DNA from: Varroa destructor
Lineage: Eukaryota; Arthropoda; Arachnida; Mesostigmata; Varroidae
Length of the DNA stretch: 64,000 nt
Assembly (NCBI RefSeq): GCF_002443255.2
Contig: NW_019211455.1
Coordinates: 23,843,954-23,907,953 of the forward strand
Direction: 5' to 3'
Below, in pieces: positions 1-12,716 of the stretch (its first letter is position 1; every line of letters begins with the position of its first letter). The notes beneath the pieces were generated by a model. It was not told where the DNA came from and searched no databases. It was given only the letters and a program-made list of their open reading frames with translations. The position numbers and the translations under genes are program-made.

Positions 1-3000
1 GTCGGCGCTCACAGCAGCGGCCGCCACTACGTTTGCGGGTATGGCAGCAATAGTATCGATTGCCGGTGCAACGTAGCAACGCCAATGACTACTCTAGTGG
101 ACTAATGCATCCTCGCTGCGTTATTGCACTGCATAAAATGACAATGACGATGAGCAAGGGGACGATCAAGGTTTTTCGGTGTCGCCGAAGAGAAATCGGA
201 ACAGAAGGCAAAACCGAAACCCACGTGAATGAGCTAGGGTCTACTGTTCGACTACGGAGAGCAGACGACGACTATGACGAGGACAAAAGTAGCAGTGGTA
301 ACAGTATCAGCGACTGGATCGTTTACTGAGTTCAGCGGGTGTCACAGCATCTGCTGCTGCTGCTGCAATCGAAGCAGCATGACTTATTTTTATTACTGTA
401 ATCGTTATTAAGATGATTATTATTACAAGTACGACCATTAGTAGCGACAGCAACTAGGATCTCATGCTGGCCATCCAACACAGGCAAACATATGCCGCAG
501 CTTCTCTGAGAATTGACAGCTACGGCAGCAACAAGTGAAGAAGGATGCTCTTAAAGAAACATTGCACTATCATCATTACTACCAGTTCATGTAATTGCAG
601 TGTGTACAACGACCATACAAAGTACCAGTGTATTTTTCGCGTCGGCAAAAATTGTTGGCAATGCAAGGTTGCTATGCTGGTCGATATGTCTATCAGAATA
701 CGTCTACTCAGATGTCCACTGTTTACTCATATCGAGCAGTCCCTGTCTATAGTAGAATACACCAAATTTGGGAATTACATAGTACAGGCGGCTGAGAAGA
801 ATGGCTTCATGCACAGCGTCAGCTTGGCGTTGGCGTAGCATCGATTCGTATTGAGAGCTAACGAAATTTTAACTCCTTATTCCACTTGGTATGGTAGTAG
901 CAGTATACACAGAGAAGAGACTCTGAACAATAAAGCAAGACTCGCTCATTTGTGACGGCGGCGATAATCTCGGTATTGCAAATCTCTCCGTATATAAATG
1001 GTACGGATGCGTCGTATCTCTCTAATGCAATAGACCGCGTATCCAACAACAATCCCTTCAGCGTCACTTCGCTTACCTCGAAACACGTACTTCAAATACT
1101 GCATTCTGGCTTACTAATGTAGCATGAAAAAATGATTCGATTGATTGATTAATTAATTTTGCTTCTTTAATAATATTACAGACGACTTCAATTAAAATTC
1201 ACATGATAAGCGGTCGAGTCTAGATGCTATCGTCTCATAAACTGCTATTCGGGGGCCAAATAGAGCCTGAGAAGGCTTCCCGCACGCATTTACTAAGTTA
1301 TGATCGACGTTAACGGACTGATTCTTCCCTGCCCTGCTTCTGGCTCTTGCCTGCTGATCTAATAACAAGGAACTGAGGGCTCTGCTTCACTCATTCATTG
1401 TGGTTCGTTTGTAGTTCGTTGTTTGACTAGAGTTGTCGACGATAATTTGATAGCTGTTGCTTAGGCCGATGAGATCGAAGCAGCTCTTCCAGTGGCCTTG
1501 CCAAACTCCAAGGAAATCCTTGTTGTATCCTTTTCGGAGGGGGAGTCCACAACTGGAGGCTGCTGGACTACGACAGGCAAACAGGGCGATAGGGTCTTTA
1601 GCGCCTTATAATATCGTCTACGGCCACTTAAGTGACGTCTAAACTCCAGCCGGCGACTCCAGCCCGTCGAGTCGGTAAAAATTAGCTCCATAGATGGCTA
1701 TGCTTTCGCTGTGCAGCTGTTGTTGGTACTTCTGCGCTTGCTACTGTCGCTGTCGACGCCATCCGTGGATGTGATACTTGGCTCTACATGTTCCGCCGAC
1801 ACGTAACGAGGAAATCGTGCGTTTTCGCCACCATCATAACCAGCATTACAAGCGACCGGTAACAGAAGACGCCGTGAAGACTGGAACGAGCAAAGATAAC
1901 GATGGGCAGATATTTGCCGCCGTTGCGGTTTGTGACGCCGAAACAGGCGATGTTCTCCGGATACCTACCCGCTACTGATTGAGCAGAAGCGTCAGCGCTT
2001 AGTGGCATCGGTATTAAGAGCGCTAGCGCAAGCATCAGCGTTAGTGATAGTCTGACTAACGTTAACTGGCATTGCTAACCTAAACGTCGCTATCTTCTTC
2101 CCTTTCAATGTCGTCGTCGCCTTTGTCGTTTTCTACATAACCCCGGACATCTTTACTACATTCAAATGCCTACCAAGTCATCAAGATAGACTGTTCCGTT
2201 TGGTGTGAATGCCATGCCAATTTGGTGAATGCGAGAAGCGGACGACACGACCTCCGTTCGCGATCGGGACCAAGCCCAGAAGCGAGGTTTTAATTGCGAG
2301 TAATAAATTAAAGGTAAACCAACGAGCACCAACGCCAAACGTCATCTAACCATTCAACGCCATCAGAATCACCAAAAGCGTGAATTTGTGTAAGACAGAA
2401 GAGAGAGAAGCCACATTGATGGCTGAAGCCAGGTAAGCAAGCAGCAAAAATAGCCCCCGCTGGAGATACCATGTTGAAACCACGATAAAAAAAAAAGCAC
2501 GAGACGTTGAAGTTGTTCTTTTTGGTGCTGTTTCGATTGTTCCTGTTGCTGCTAACACAACCTTTGGCGGCCCTGTGCCAGTGGACATCCAAGTACGGGC
2601 AAGCCGACAGAACTAAGATGCGCGCCAGGATCGACAAATTGCAGCTACAGCAGTTGCGGGAGCGGGAGTTTGTGAATATTTAACTAATGCCCCCGCTTTT
2701 TTTATGGGTATGGATGAGCTTGTAGTTCGTGTTTTTTTCTCAAGGACACCAACTGAATCGAAGTTGAAAGGGATTGGTTTCGAGGCTAAAAAAATGAACT
2801 GGATCTCTGTCCAGTTGGTTCTGAAACAAAGAAGAGTAGATTAGACTTACAAACTGGAACAAAGGTCAACGAGGCTTGAAAATCCAAATGTGGCACTACC
2901 ACCGAAATCACCGTAGCGTCATCAATGCAGAATGTCACCGAGGGCGACATTCTATTAGGACGGTTCTACTGCTGCAACGTCTCATAATTGGTTCTGATCA

Positions 3001-3082
3001 ACTGAAACACTAACAAAATATTTAATAGCATTAGTATAGCATATAAAATCGACGGTATACTACTCCCTCTGCGTGTTAGAAA
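1..3082. other. Non-coding stretch, no supported gene
   Basis: All frames are short and interrupted, and none has recognisable domains. A short CTG run lies near the start. On the minus strand an ATG at 1104-1102 opens a 28-base frame running into a good splice donor (GTAAGC, plus-strand 1076-1071). This could be the start of a first coding exon, but such a short frame is weak evidence. A plus-strand donor (CCAG then GTAAGC) sits at 2433 after a frame of about 28 codons with no strong acceptor in front. Confidence 0.6.
351..366. repeat. (CTG)5 trinucleotide microsatellite
   Basis: Five uninterrupted CTG units plus one base. The surrounding sequence is rich in scattered CAG/CTG words, a background shared with several other parts of the window. 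Confidence 0.9.
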
Positions 3083-3430
3083 ATGCATCTTTATTGGTGC
3101 CTTCCATATAAAATACGCAAAACGGATGAAAAAAAAATGTTGTGTCATGATTTGAAACCAGATTTTTGCCATGCGATAGGTATTAATATATTTTATCAAA
3201 TTCCAAAGTTGTCAATCCTTAGAAAAGTCATTATTAGCCGGGTACTGGCTAATTACGTAATCGCGCAAAGCAGCTGGGCGTCGACGAAATTCGCAGAAAT
3301 CAATACTATCGGCACATGTGAGATTGAAACAGTCAAAGAGAATGTACTATCAAGCACAGTTTACGGATCTCAAGAGTTCAGATCGCGTCGCGTAAGGTTA
3401 CATGACGAGCAAAAACAATATGGTCGTTGA
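3083..3430 (+). CDS. Unrecognised ORF, 115 codons
   Basis: An ATG-started frame of 115 codons with no recognisable domain. It is fairly hydrophobic at the start and more polar and basic near the end, which carries the residues FRSRR. A possible donor (GTAAGG) lies within it near position 3389, so an exon could end there. No strong acceptor, TATA box or close poly(A) signal was seen. The length is within what random sequence of this composition can give, so it is listed only as a candidate. Confidence 0.12.
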   Translation: MHLYWCLPYKIRKTDEKKMLCHDLKPDFCHAIGINIFYQIPKLSILRKVIISRVLANYVIAQSSWASTKFAEINTIGTCEIETVKENVLSSTVYGSQEFRSRRVRLHDEQKQYGR

Positions 3431-6400
3431 GCAGAAAAGCACAGGGACTCAATGCGGGGCCGGATCGCTCCTGCAAGCAAAAAAACAGCAAAGCAAAGCA
3501 AATATGCGCTGACCAGCGCATCCCGTGCCTGCTGATTAGTAGACCGGAGGCTTATGTAGAGGTCGGGCGGGCCGGTGACGATCAACAGTTTTCTCGTACA
3601 CACGAAATAGGGTAGCTCACATTTTGGCTACCTTAATAGCAGCTTCGTCGTGCCAAGCGAAGATTGCACCTACTATAGAAGACTTCACCAACTAATTTGA
3701 TATCTAGTAATCAGACGTACATTTCCAGACGTGTGCTAAAACGCCTAAAATCATCAGAAGACCAACAAATTGACGCTAGACGAACCATATACTGATTTAA
3801 TCGGACTATGCAGATGATGGCACGTTTCGAAGTGCTATTGTGCTAGCTATTGACCTTAGATAGCCTGGCCTACCCAGAAATTTGTGTGGGCACGCGACAC
3901 AAATTAGTCAATTCTAGTGGTAGAAATATAGGCGATAGGGTATTTTACGTTGGCTACTGGTAAATTACCAATTAGTGTAAGATAGTTATTGTTAGCAATG
4001 GGCGTCTTATCGTTTAGGAGTTTTCAGCGGGCGCGAGACTCAATGTGATACATAAAGCGGAGTTGAAACTGTGACCCAGACGACGCTTTCGATGAGCGTG
4101 TCTTTGGCTCTGAGGGCTGGTCGCAATACGCAAAACCAACCAATAAAAAATAATTCAAGGCCTTCTGCTTGTGCGGGTTCGGTTGCTCTACGTCTAATAA
4201 CAATAGTTATATCTGAATAGGCTGTAGATAAGCCAATGTTTGACTTAGGAAAGCCTCAATAAGTAAGGGACCTGACCAAACAGGACATTTGCGAAGGCTG
4301 TCGGTATGTGGACATAGACGATGTAGTTCAGAGGGATGTTTCACTTATTTTTACAGATTTCGCTACGGTTTAAGCTTACTTTACTTTTTGGATGTTTTGA
4401 ATAGCAGAATGACAATGAGTAAGTAAGAGTAGCGTCAGTTTTACCAGCAGCTTACCACTGCTAGTGTACTTATATTGAATCGTGCCTATGCGTGGAAGCA
4501 AGAAGCACCCTTACGTTTGATTGGCTTCTATTGATGATCTTATGACTGGCTATTGTTTTATAGCTGAAAATACAGTGAGTTAGGAGCCGAAACTTTGCCG
4601 CTGAATATCTAAGGCGTTCCTGACATCATCCTACTGAGATAATGCGCTAGATTTTCTAACGTTAAAAAAACGCTTGATGTTCTGCTTACTTCTAGGTGGG
4701 ACAATTGCTTACGCTGGTATCATCTGTGAGACAGTATACTACATCTAGAAAAGTTCCGTAAATAACAACGGCCTGTTGTCCAAGCTAACTACGATAGATT
4801 CCGTATTCGGTTATATATAGCGTAGCAACGACGCTGCACTACCTCACAGTTCTATAACTAAGTAACTATTTAAGTGCAAGATTTGCGTGAGCTTCAAAGC
4901 GGGTCGAACGGAACCCCCCTATTTTCGGAGAGACTGACGTTGCGAGTCCCGTTCGCTCCCGTACCGAAACGCACGCAAGAGTCATGCCGTACGATTTGTT
5001 TGTCCACTTCGAATTTGATAATTCTGGCTCTCGCTGCGCGAATTAATTTATGGCCGTCCAAAAGCGTAGCACTTAATTGAGGCCTCTACGAAATGCAAAC
5101 TGATTTATGAACATAACATACGCAATTCTGTGCTGCCTTCGCTGATCGAGAGCGGGAACGTGCTTCGATCCAGCGCTCGTTCTAATCGTAGTAGATCGCA
5201 ACACGTCACTGATATTGCAGCCGCCACGAACTGTCGTACGACAGCAAACGTAACGACTGACTCGCCGTGGGCTAAAACCTTATACCTTGCGGGCGTCGTA
5301 CATTGTACGCACCGCACGAACGAAGTCGACCGTAGCTCGAAAATACGACATATTCTAAAAGACACCTTCATTCAGAAACCGTTTCCGTAAAGATTACGCA
5401 AAGTTCTATTCACATACGAGAGCCTGCGGAGAAAAAGGGTCACTCGAAGTAGGCGTTCTGCACAATGAGACCTTCTCATATTTATACCGGCCATACCGGC
5501 TTGACTTATTGCCTTACTCAGCGAACCTCAGATAAGATTTAGACATTATTCAGCTGTTCCATGGTCAGCGACAAAAAACGCCTGCTCACCTGTCATTACT
5601 GCCCAGAAATTAAAAATAAGTTATGACGCACAAACATGCACTAGAGGTGCGTTTCACATTTACCTACATTATATAATTTTTCCGTCTACATAATTTTAGC
5701 GTAACTAATGTACGAACGTCTTCTTTCCGCTACATACATTATCTTTCATATCGCTCCCTTACAACTAACTGTAGCTTCTATCTGAAAGTGTAACAAACTC
5801 ATCAACATTTGTCGCACGCGCGCGAAATAATACTCTTACTGAATAACTATCTACATTGGTTACCTCATATATCTGAAGTTACTGCTTAGTAAATAGGTAT
5901 AATTTTTGCGTGCCTGTGCATGCCACAGTTTCAGCAAAATCGTATTACGATAGAGACAATGAGGCATACCAGAACGCAGTTGTGTAGCATGTCAATAGTG
6001 TGGTCATCATTCACGGTATGCAGGCCTTATCAAGACAAGCAGGAACTGATCTTGAATTTAGCTGGCGGGCGGGCTGCCACATTCGATGCGCCTGTAGGCC
6101 TAAAAGTGTTATTAGATAACGTCATCGAGTACCGTTAGGTAATAGGTTGATCACAAGCATGATATTATATCGAGATTAAACACAGGGACCGGCGCGAAAA
6201 TATTTCTAAACAAATATATTCCAAATCGCCTCTATTTTAAATAGAAACAAATGCCTGTCTCCGTTACGAGCTATTGAGTCGAACACGACAAGGTAAGTAT
6301 GTACAGGCTATTTATTAGGATACGCCAATCAGCGGTGGTGTTCTAGTAAAGTCTTCATCACTTTACTGCATTGGCTTGGACCAAACTGTATAAGAATAAA

Positions 6401-6688
6401 TGCCACATGTAGGCACATGTTGGAGAGTTCAAAATTAGGTTATGAATGCTGGCCGTCAGCGACGACAATGGCGACAAAATCTACGACTACTCTATCTCGA
6501 TGTAGCGCAGCCAATAAGAGCAGTGGCAGGGATCGGAGCATCTGAGAAATGATGCAGCGGCCCTGCTTTCTCGTGTCCTCAATGATCGACGGATCAGGTT
6601 TCTGTGCGCGGGGTAATATCAGACATACACGCGTTAGTAAATCCGCTTTAGCTCTGCTGTGCTAATGATAGGGGCTGGTTGTTTTCAG
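3431..6688. other. Non-coding stretch with isolated splice-like and hairpin signals
   Basis: No supported gene. Contents: an 8-bp inverted repeat with a 2-base centre at 3504-3521; two adjoining CpG-rich short frames at 4874-5080 and 5130-5390 in different phases, neither recognised; an 8-bp hairpin with a 7-base loop at 6345-6367; and an isolated near-perfect splice donor (ACAAG then GTAAGTAT) at 6293 whose upstream frame is open for only about 27 codons. Confidence 0.5.
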
Positions 6689-6834
6689 CGGCAATTACCG
6701 CTACTCTGAAGAATGAACTATGCTGGGGAGATGACGCGCAGGAACGGAGAAAGAAAAGTACGGAGCACGGCATGCTCGAGTCGTTAGTGGTACTCGCCAA
6801 CTTCCCAACGAATCGAAAAGCTGGCTACATCTAA
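6689..6834 (+). CDS. Candidate 3' terminal exon, 47 codons plus stop
   Basis: A pyrimidine-rich acceptor (GGTTGTTTTCAG, ending at 6688) is followed by a frame open for 47 codons to a TAA at 6832-6834. The other two frames stop early. The predicted piece is hydrophilic and charged, with the run WGDDAQERRKKSTEHG, and ends in NRKAGYI. An AATAAA lies about 350 bases downstream near 7178 and could serve as a poly(A) signal. No family is recognised, and no matching upstream exon with a compatible phase was identified. Chance is a real alternative. Confidence 0.15.
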
Positions 6835-8499
6835 CAATTGTTCTTGAGCGATGAAAGAGGTGAGAATCTCCTTGCCAACAGTTAAACGTACCTGTCCGTC
6901 GTATCTGTAGGTAGAATCGCAGTGCTCCGTCGAGCGACCTGATCGATTGAATGATTACGATGATCCGAGTGATGACCCGTTGCTGATCCCAGTAGAAGAC
7001 ACTCTGTCATTTGTTTGTGTACCGGTGAAAATAAACTGCAAGAGATTCGAGGCAAAGAAATCCGATCGTCGTTTCCTATGCCCTAGACGTTCTGGATCAT
7101 TTTTCACGCTGACCATTATTCTAGAATTGCGGATTCTCCGATCGTATTCACCTTTACAAATGTTGCTTCGTAATAATAATAAATGGTTCTTATGGCAAAC
7201 AAGTTAGACGTTTTTTTTTTAAAGACAAGCTTGTTGACACTCATCTGTCCCTCCCTCCGTAGCCCATAGAAATTAACTAATGAATTTAAATTTCGAACGG
7301 AAATTTAACTATTATACGTTAATGGGTCATCTGAAGCGTGACCGTGGTCTTTACTTTTGCTGGTCTGAGTACTCTCTCACGTTCGAGTCGAAAGTCTGAA
7401 AGCATGATCTGCCTTTACCGCCAACTAGTTGTATAGTAAGATGTTGAGAAAAAACGTGTCTCACCGCGGGCTAGTTTCAGCATGAAAGGCCATAAATACC
7501 GATATAACAGGTTTATGACTACGATTCAGGGAATTTCTTTTTCTGAACAATTGTCTTCAATTTGTTAACCATGAGCTTGCTTTTTTTTTCGTTCTCCATT
7601 GCTGGCTTCCACTCTTTATCGTGCTCTTCTCCTGATGCGGTTCTAGGCCAATGTAGAGCTCCTCGTAAATCCGCAGTATGTTGATCCCTGTACGTCAATC
7701 CCAGAAAGAAGTCGATGCGCGTAACAGGTACAATGATGCCATATTACATTAGATGTATATATACCGTTTTGCCGCGCGAATGAATTCGTTCACCGATCGG
7801 CGACCGTGCCACCTGTAAGAATCTTCCTACGAGCTTCCTAATTAAACCTTGCTATCAACTAAGCATTCGTCCTAGTTACTATTACTGTGTGGATAGGCCC
7901 TGCGAAAACAGTTTAGGCATCAAAATCGTCTCAAGCCAACAGAAACTTAGCAATGAGGTGTCATCGAATTCTACTAGAAGGACTGGCGTTTTTTTATTGC
8001 CACTCGATCCGATTAAACTAAATTGTCCTCTTTAGTTGATTTGCTGAAAAGCAGTCAAAGATGACTCTCGGTCTTTCAAATAATATCAACGTTTGTTCCT
8101 CTTTGAAAGTATCATGTTGTACAGGGATCATTTAGCCACTCATTGCTGCAGTGGCGGGAGTACCAGATGTACTATCGAGTGCCGGAGCTGGTCGCGACCG
8201 CGAATTCTTATGAGAAGCAGGCCATCAGCCAGCCATAGGCTGCCTTTTCAAATTTCCATTTGCTTAACAGAAAGTTTCTTCAACTCAAGAAAGTGCCTAT
8301 AGTCGATTGTTGATTCTCGTATCTACAAAAATCATCGATAGCAGTTCCCTTCGCTGGCTATACGGTTGTAGGTGGGAGGCGTGCAGCACGATCACGAACC
8401 AAGTTCAGCCAGGCAAGTGCTTGCTCAATGCGCGCCTGCAGATGGTACTCAACAGGACTGAGCTAGCTCGCAGCTATTAGGGGCGATTGCTAGCTATTA

Positions 8500-8525
8500 G
8501 TCGCAGCTTCTGTGATAGCTGCGAC
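8500..8525. repeat. 9-bp perfect inverted repeat, 8-base loop
   Basis: The left arm GTCGCAGCT at 8500-8508 is the exact reverse complement of AGCTGCGAC at 8517-8525. The preceding 45 bases repeat the word AGCTATTAG and several CTAGCT/AGCTAG words, so the hairpin sits in a locally repetitive patch of about 70 bases. Confidence 0.75.
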
Positions 8526-8947
8526 ACCAGCGACGTCGTATGTGGCTGCGTCGAGAATGTTACTGACTGCGACGTCAAGACTGGGAAATCTTGAAAGTTT
8601 TATCTTCAGTCTTCCTGCCGCTTAGCCTTAACATTACTGCCGGTTAGCGTTGTTAACACTGATTTGTACGCAGCCAGAAATTACGTTTACAGCCGCTTCT
8701 ACTGTGACTAGTCACCCTAAATTGCTATAGAGCATGAGACCTCTGGCAAGCGGTTGCTGCTACGACTACCGATACCACTATGGCTAATACTAGGGTAGAG
8801 GCTATCGTCAACCCGCAGCCGAAAATGGTGTACACACGAGTAGTAGAGCATGGTTCCAGGCAGCTTCTTTAAACCTTAGCTTTCCCCTAGGCATCGAGGG
8901 AATGATGTTTGAATCTGGCCTCCCCAGCTAGAATGAGATGCAGTCAA

Positions 8948-8984
<37 letters not shown>

Positions 8985-8991
8985 CACACAT
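8948..8991. repeat. (CACG)n microsatellite passing into (CA)n; Z-DNA-prone
   Basis: About nine CACG units followed by CACACACA. The 44 bases alternate strictly between purine and pyrimidine and are rich in CG steps, the classic composition for left-handed Z-DNA. A neighbouring 97-codon frame translates it as an RTHA repeat, which is an artefact of the repeat and not evidence of coding. Confidence 0.9.
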
Positions 8992-10663
8992 CTACTACTA
9001 ATACCATTGCTACTCATAGATATAGCGGGGTACAGCGCACGGAGAGCTGAGAGTAATACGCTATCGAGCTCAGCACCGCTGGATCAGCTATTGATCCTGA
9101 AAGGGGCAGGATCGCCTGCCTGCCGGCCAGCCAGCCTAGGCGCCTGGTCGTTCTCCTACGATGGCTGGTGCTGGAGACAATGGTGGATCTACGTGAGGAA
9201 AAGCCAGAGACTACTAGTACAGTTACCGTAGTGCTACTATTAACTGCATGGAGTTCAGCCAATTCTGTTGAAAAGAAGACTGCTCTTGTAAGAAAATGTG
9301 GCCAGGAATATTTCTACCTCTTGATGGTTGTAGTATGTAGGGCGTCGCTCACAGCAGTATCGGGCAGGGCCTGATGCGACCGGCAACAACTGTCTCTCAC
9401 GAACTAAGCCAGACCGGCGGGAACTCCAGCCATGTTCAGCGGTTTACTTTTCAGAGAAACAGAGAACGCAATGTGCGCGACATGGATGCACAAATGTGTA
9501 TTTTCACAGATCTATCCGAGTGTCTGTGTGTTTAAATCGGCCTTATGGCGGTGATAGCTGCTGCGTTGGACCAGCTTCTTCGACAGGTCGATAAACTTCT
9601 GCTAGCCTAGGCATATATCTATGCACTTCGTCACGTCCATATGCAGTCTTTATGATGCACACCTAAGCGTCAGATACTACTTACCTATGTGAGAACTTGC
9701 GGCAGCAGCGAGACGGCACACAGGCGTCATTCGGTTGGTCGGTCGGCAGCTCGTTCCGTCAGTCAACTTAAGCCGCCGAACGTCCGGGACTAAACAAGCT
9801 AGCAGAATATCGAGCACAAATAGTATCCTCTGCTAGTAGACTGTGCGGAACTAACCGAAATCGTACATGACGCACAGCATCATCTATGTACCAAGCGCAC
9901 ATGCTAAGGAAGACTGTAGCAGAATGCCGCCATATTCGGCACATTCGTTTGACGATACGCAGATTGATCTGTTGAATGACGACAACATCCCTAGTCGAAA
10001 GGAAGGCTCCAATACAAGGTGCACAACGCACCTGAGACAAGATGGAGCTGAGCAAGGGCGAACAGGCCTATAGTTGACGAGAGCCTCGTTGGCGTTCCAC
10101 AGAGTAAATATGGCAGCAGGTCTGTAGAAAGTTAGGATAGTGGAAGATGTATGTATGCACATGTCTACCTGCATTTGTTTCTACCAGCGCGATTGGTCGG
10201 CTCAGTTCGGCCTGGTCGGCGTTGAGATCATCCAGCTTGTCGTTCTTATCTTATCAGATGAAGTTACACCGTGTTATGTATTATGTATGTACACTTATAC
10301 ATTAGTATGCAAACCATCCGATTTACTGTCCTTATTCGAGGTCTAGCGGCATGGTAATACGGGGCGGTCTGTTAGTGCAGATCGATGAAGTTTGGATAAA
10401 TTTTGAGTAAACAAGGCTGCTACATTAAATAGGAACGTGTGTCTTCTACTTCATTGCCGTTGGTAATGCCATTTTTAATGTTACTTTTGCCATCGAGCAT
10501 GCACATAATTACAGTACACATATTGATGTACATGTCAGCGGAATTAGTCAGATGTAGCAATCTCGGTAAGACCTGCAGGTGCTACCGCAACGGCCCAAGC
10601 TGGTTAATGTTTGGCACCGAGTGAGGTCCAAGCTGCTGCGACCAGCGTGAGATTGCATTTCAG

Positions 10664-10881
10664 GCGTGTGCCTTCTGCTACAACTTAGCTATGGCAATGA
10701 CGGAGGAAACAACGACTATTTCAGGGGCCAACGGCAGTCGTTAACGTCAACTATAGATGATCCGTTGTTGTCTGCCCGTTCGACAGTTGTATTTGGTAGT
10801 GCGAAGCATTTAGCTGCCAGCACACTGCACTCCAACGGCTCTTCATCTCCTGCTGATCATTCAGCGGTCGCGAGCGCATCG
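10664..10881 (+). CDS. Candidate internal exon, 218 bases, Ser-rich product
   Basis: An acceptor (ATTGCATTTCAG, ending 10663) and a donor (CATCG then GTAAGC at 10882) bound a frame with two leading bases and 72 full codons, ending on a codon boundary. The other two frames contain stops. The product is serine- and alanine-rich with TSTIDDPLLSARSTVVFG in the middle and SNGSSSPADHS towards the end, like a disordered cytoplasmic segment. No family is recognised. The opposite strand is also open here and encodes a hydrophobic segment, so only one of the two can easily be right. Chance pairing of splice signals is possible. Confidence 0.22.
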
Positions 10882-11110
10882 GTAAGCTCAGAAGACCCGG
10901 GAAGCATAAATATAATAATATCAGCAGCAAACAGCCAATAACAACACCAAAGGCAACAACGTTGCCGACTCTCAGAATTGGTTTTCCGCTTTCGCCATGC
11001 TGTTTGGTGGCAGAGACAGTGGATATAAACCTTTCTTTATCTTTGATCGTCAGCCGCAGCAGAATCGTTGGCATACGTGTGTATGCGTGTGCGTATGTAT
11101 TTGAAAACAT
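10751..11110 (-). CDS. Candidate ORF, 119 codons, one predicted membrane helix
   Basis: An ATG-started frame of 119 codons. Residues about 47-75 form a strongly hydrophobic stretch (VVAFGVVIGCLLLILLYLC) preceded by a basic polar segment, with one NAS glycosylation sequon beyond it. This is the layout of a single-pass type II membrane protein. The hydrophobic block comes from TTG- and ATT-rich DNA, so it may simply reflect low-complexity sequence. The frame overlaps the plus-strand candidate exon at 10664-10881. No homologue is recognised. Confidence 0.18.
   Translation of the reverse strand: MFSNTYAHAYTRMPTILLRLTIKDKERFISTVSATKQHGESGKPILRVGNVVAFGVVIGCLLLILLYLCFPGLLSLPMRSRPLNDQQEMKSRWSAVCWQLNASHYQIQLSNGQTTTDHL
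11071..11100. repeat. 30-base alternating purine-pyrimidine tract
   Basis: Thirty consecutive bases alternate purine and pyrimidine in a mixed GT/GC/AT pattern with several CG and GTG steps. This is a possible Z-DNA-forming tract and a degenerate (GT)n repeat. It lies just inside the 5' end of the minus-strand candidate frame. Confidence 0.7.
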
Positions 11111-12694
11111 GGACTGAGCGTCGCCTGCTACAGCTGCCGGGGCGGACTCTGTAGATTGCTGTTACTTCTTTTGCTGCCGCGTCTCTCTATAAGAGGATTG
11201 GGGCTAGAGAGCGCCGCTTCAGAGCGATGCGATACTGCGACCGTAGAAACAGCAGCTTCTTCGATGACTGCTAACGAGAGATTCTCCAACGTGCGGATCC
11301 GTGCCGGTTATTGTCATTCTTGCAGCTTACGGATAAGGCCGAAGTCGGCGCGCTTCTTACTCGACTTCAGAGTCCAATGAAGTTTTAGCGATGCTTCGGG
11401 ACGACGGGGTGAAGAGCAAAATGCAGAGAGTCCGACGGACTATGTAAACGAGATCGAATCGATCGTGTGCCGTGATCATTCGATTGTAAACGCGCTACTA
11501 TGCGACTACTGCGCACGCGATGCAGCAAATGAAGTGGCGAACGTTAGGGTCGTTATTTGAAAGACCACGCGTAATCAACAAATTTATAACAGCTGGCAAT
11601 AGAAATTTTTAGGTGCTCACAAAACGAGATGGATCAGGACACGAATAGAAAGAAGTGGGTGGGCGGGCGGGAAAGGCCACGACAAGCGTAGAGGTGCTAG
11701 CCAATAACGACAAGTAGTTGATGCTGTTTGTAAGCGACAGGTTCAGACGACAGACCGTGCCTATGTGCAACAATGAAATGTAGCAATCACTTAGAAGAGA
11801 ACAAACGTGGAGCAGCAATTCCTAGCTTATTGAATTTGAGCCAGTTCTGTCTTTTTACCAGATACGTTTAGTCTATATGGTGATCTAAAGCATTAAGAAA
11901 ATCAAGATATACTGGCGAGTTTGAGTAGAATATCTGGGTTAGACCTTCAAAAGGTTCGTTTTTGAGATAATTCGGCTGTTTTAAAACACAGTAACAAAAA
12001 TAAATCACATTTGTCGTATCGCTAATATAATTATGAAACAGGGATAAAAAACACTGCTGCGTTTTTTATTGAACGTTGTAATCCCATAGCGTCAGCCATT
12101 TTCTTTTTCTCATAGTTCTACATTTATTCTCAGGTATACGATCTATTTTAACGGTTTTCCATGTTCGTACACATGACTGCATACGATAAATGTATATAAT
12201 ACGTGTGTAGCTTTCTGCGTTTATGCGTAAATACATAATACAGAACACACCTGCATCCAGCATGCCATCTAGTCATTTGTTGCTCTTTAGCTATGGCAGA
12301 AGTAGTATCCAGTCGTCCCGATACATCGCGAATCTTCCAGATGTGCTCATACGTTTGGATTCTGGCTCGTCTAACGTTCCCAAGGAACAAAATATCTAGA
12401 AAAGAGGAAGCTGTCGAATAAGAACAGAAATCATATGAAGACGATTAAGAAATACGACAAAAAGTTGATACCAAAAGCTTTAAGTGCCACCCATACGTGG
12501 CCCGCGATTTGCTTAATGGTAATCCACACTATGGTACACTGTACACTGAGATCTTTCCTCATCCGTTGTTTTTAGACGTTTCAGTTCATGCTTAAGGAGT
12601 GGTTTAGCTAATGTTGCGTTTGCTAGAGCGATAAGCACGCCATATCATAGCACGGGTACATGAGAAAGAAAAATATGACAATCCCCATTCTCTC

Positions 12695-12716
12695 GATCGA
12701 TCTATCTATCCATCTA
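12695..12716. repeat. Degenerate (ATCT)n microsatellite
   Basis: About five units of ATCK with substitutions (GATCGATCTATCTATCCATC). It belongs to the same motif family as the (TCTA)n array at the right end of the window. Confidence 0.6.

Larger units (their letters stand above)
6835..10663. other. Non-coding stretch with CACG array and hairpin
   Basis: No supported gene. It contains the (CACG)n array and a 9-bp hairpin, listed separately. On the minus strand a strong donor (ATAG then GTAAGTAG, plus-strand 9684-9679) closes a 47-codon frame running from about 9826 to 9685. This frame has no clear acceptor or ATG start and is not recognised. Confidence 0.5.

Noticed and set aside
4874..5390. 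CpG-rich pair of frames as a foreign insertion
   Set aside because: CpG is abundant in much of the window, the two frames are out of phase with each other, and no boundaries or known motifs mark an insertion.
8938..9231. 97-codon frame beginning with RTHARTHARTHA
   Set aside because: The repeat peptide is simply the (CACG)n array, and the rest shows no domain.
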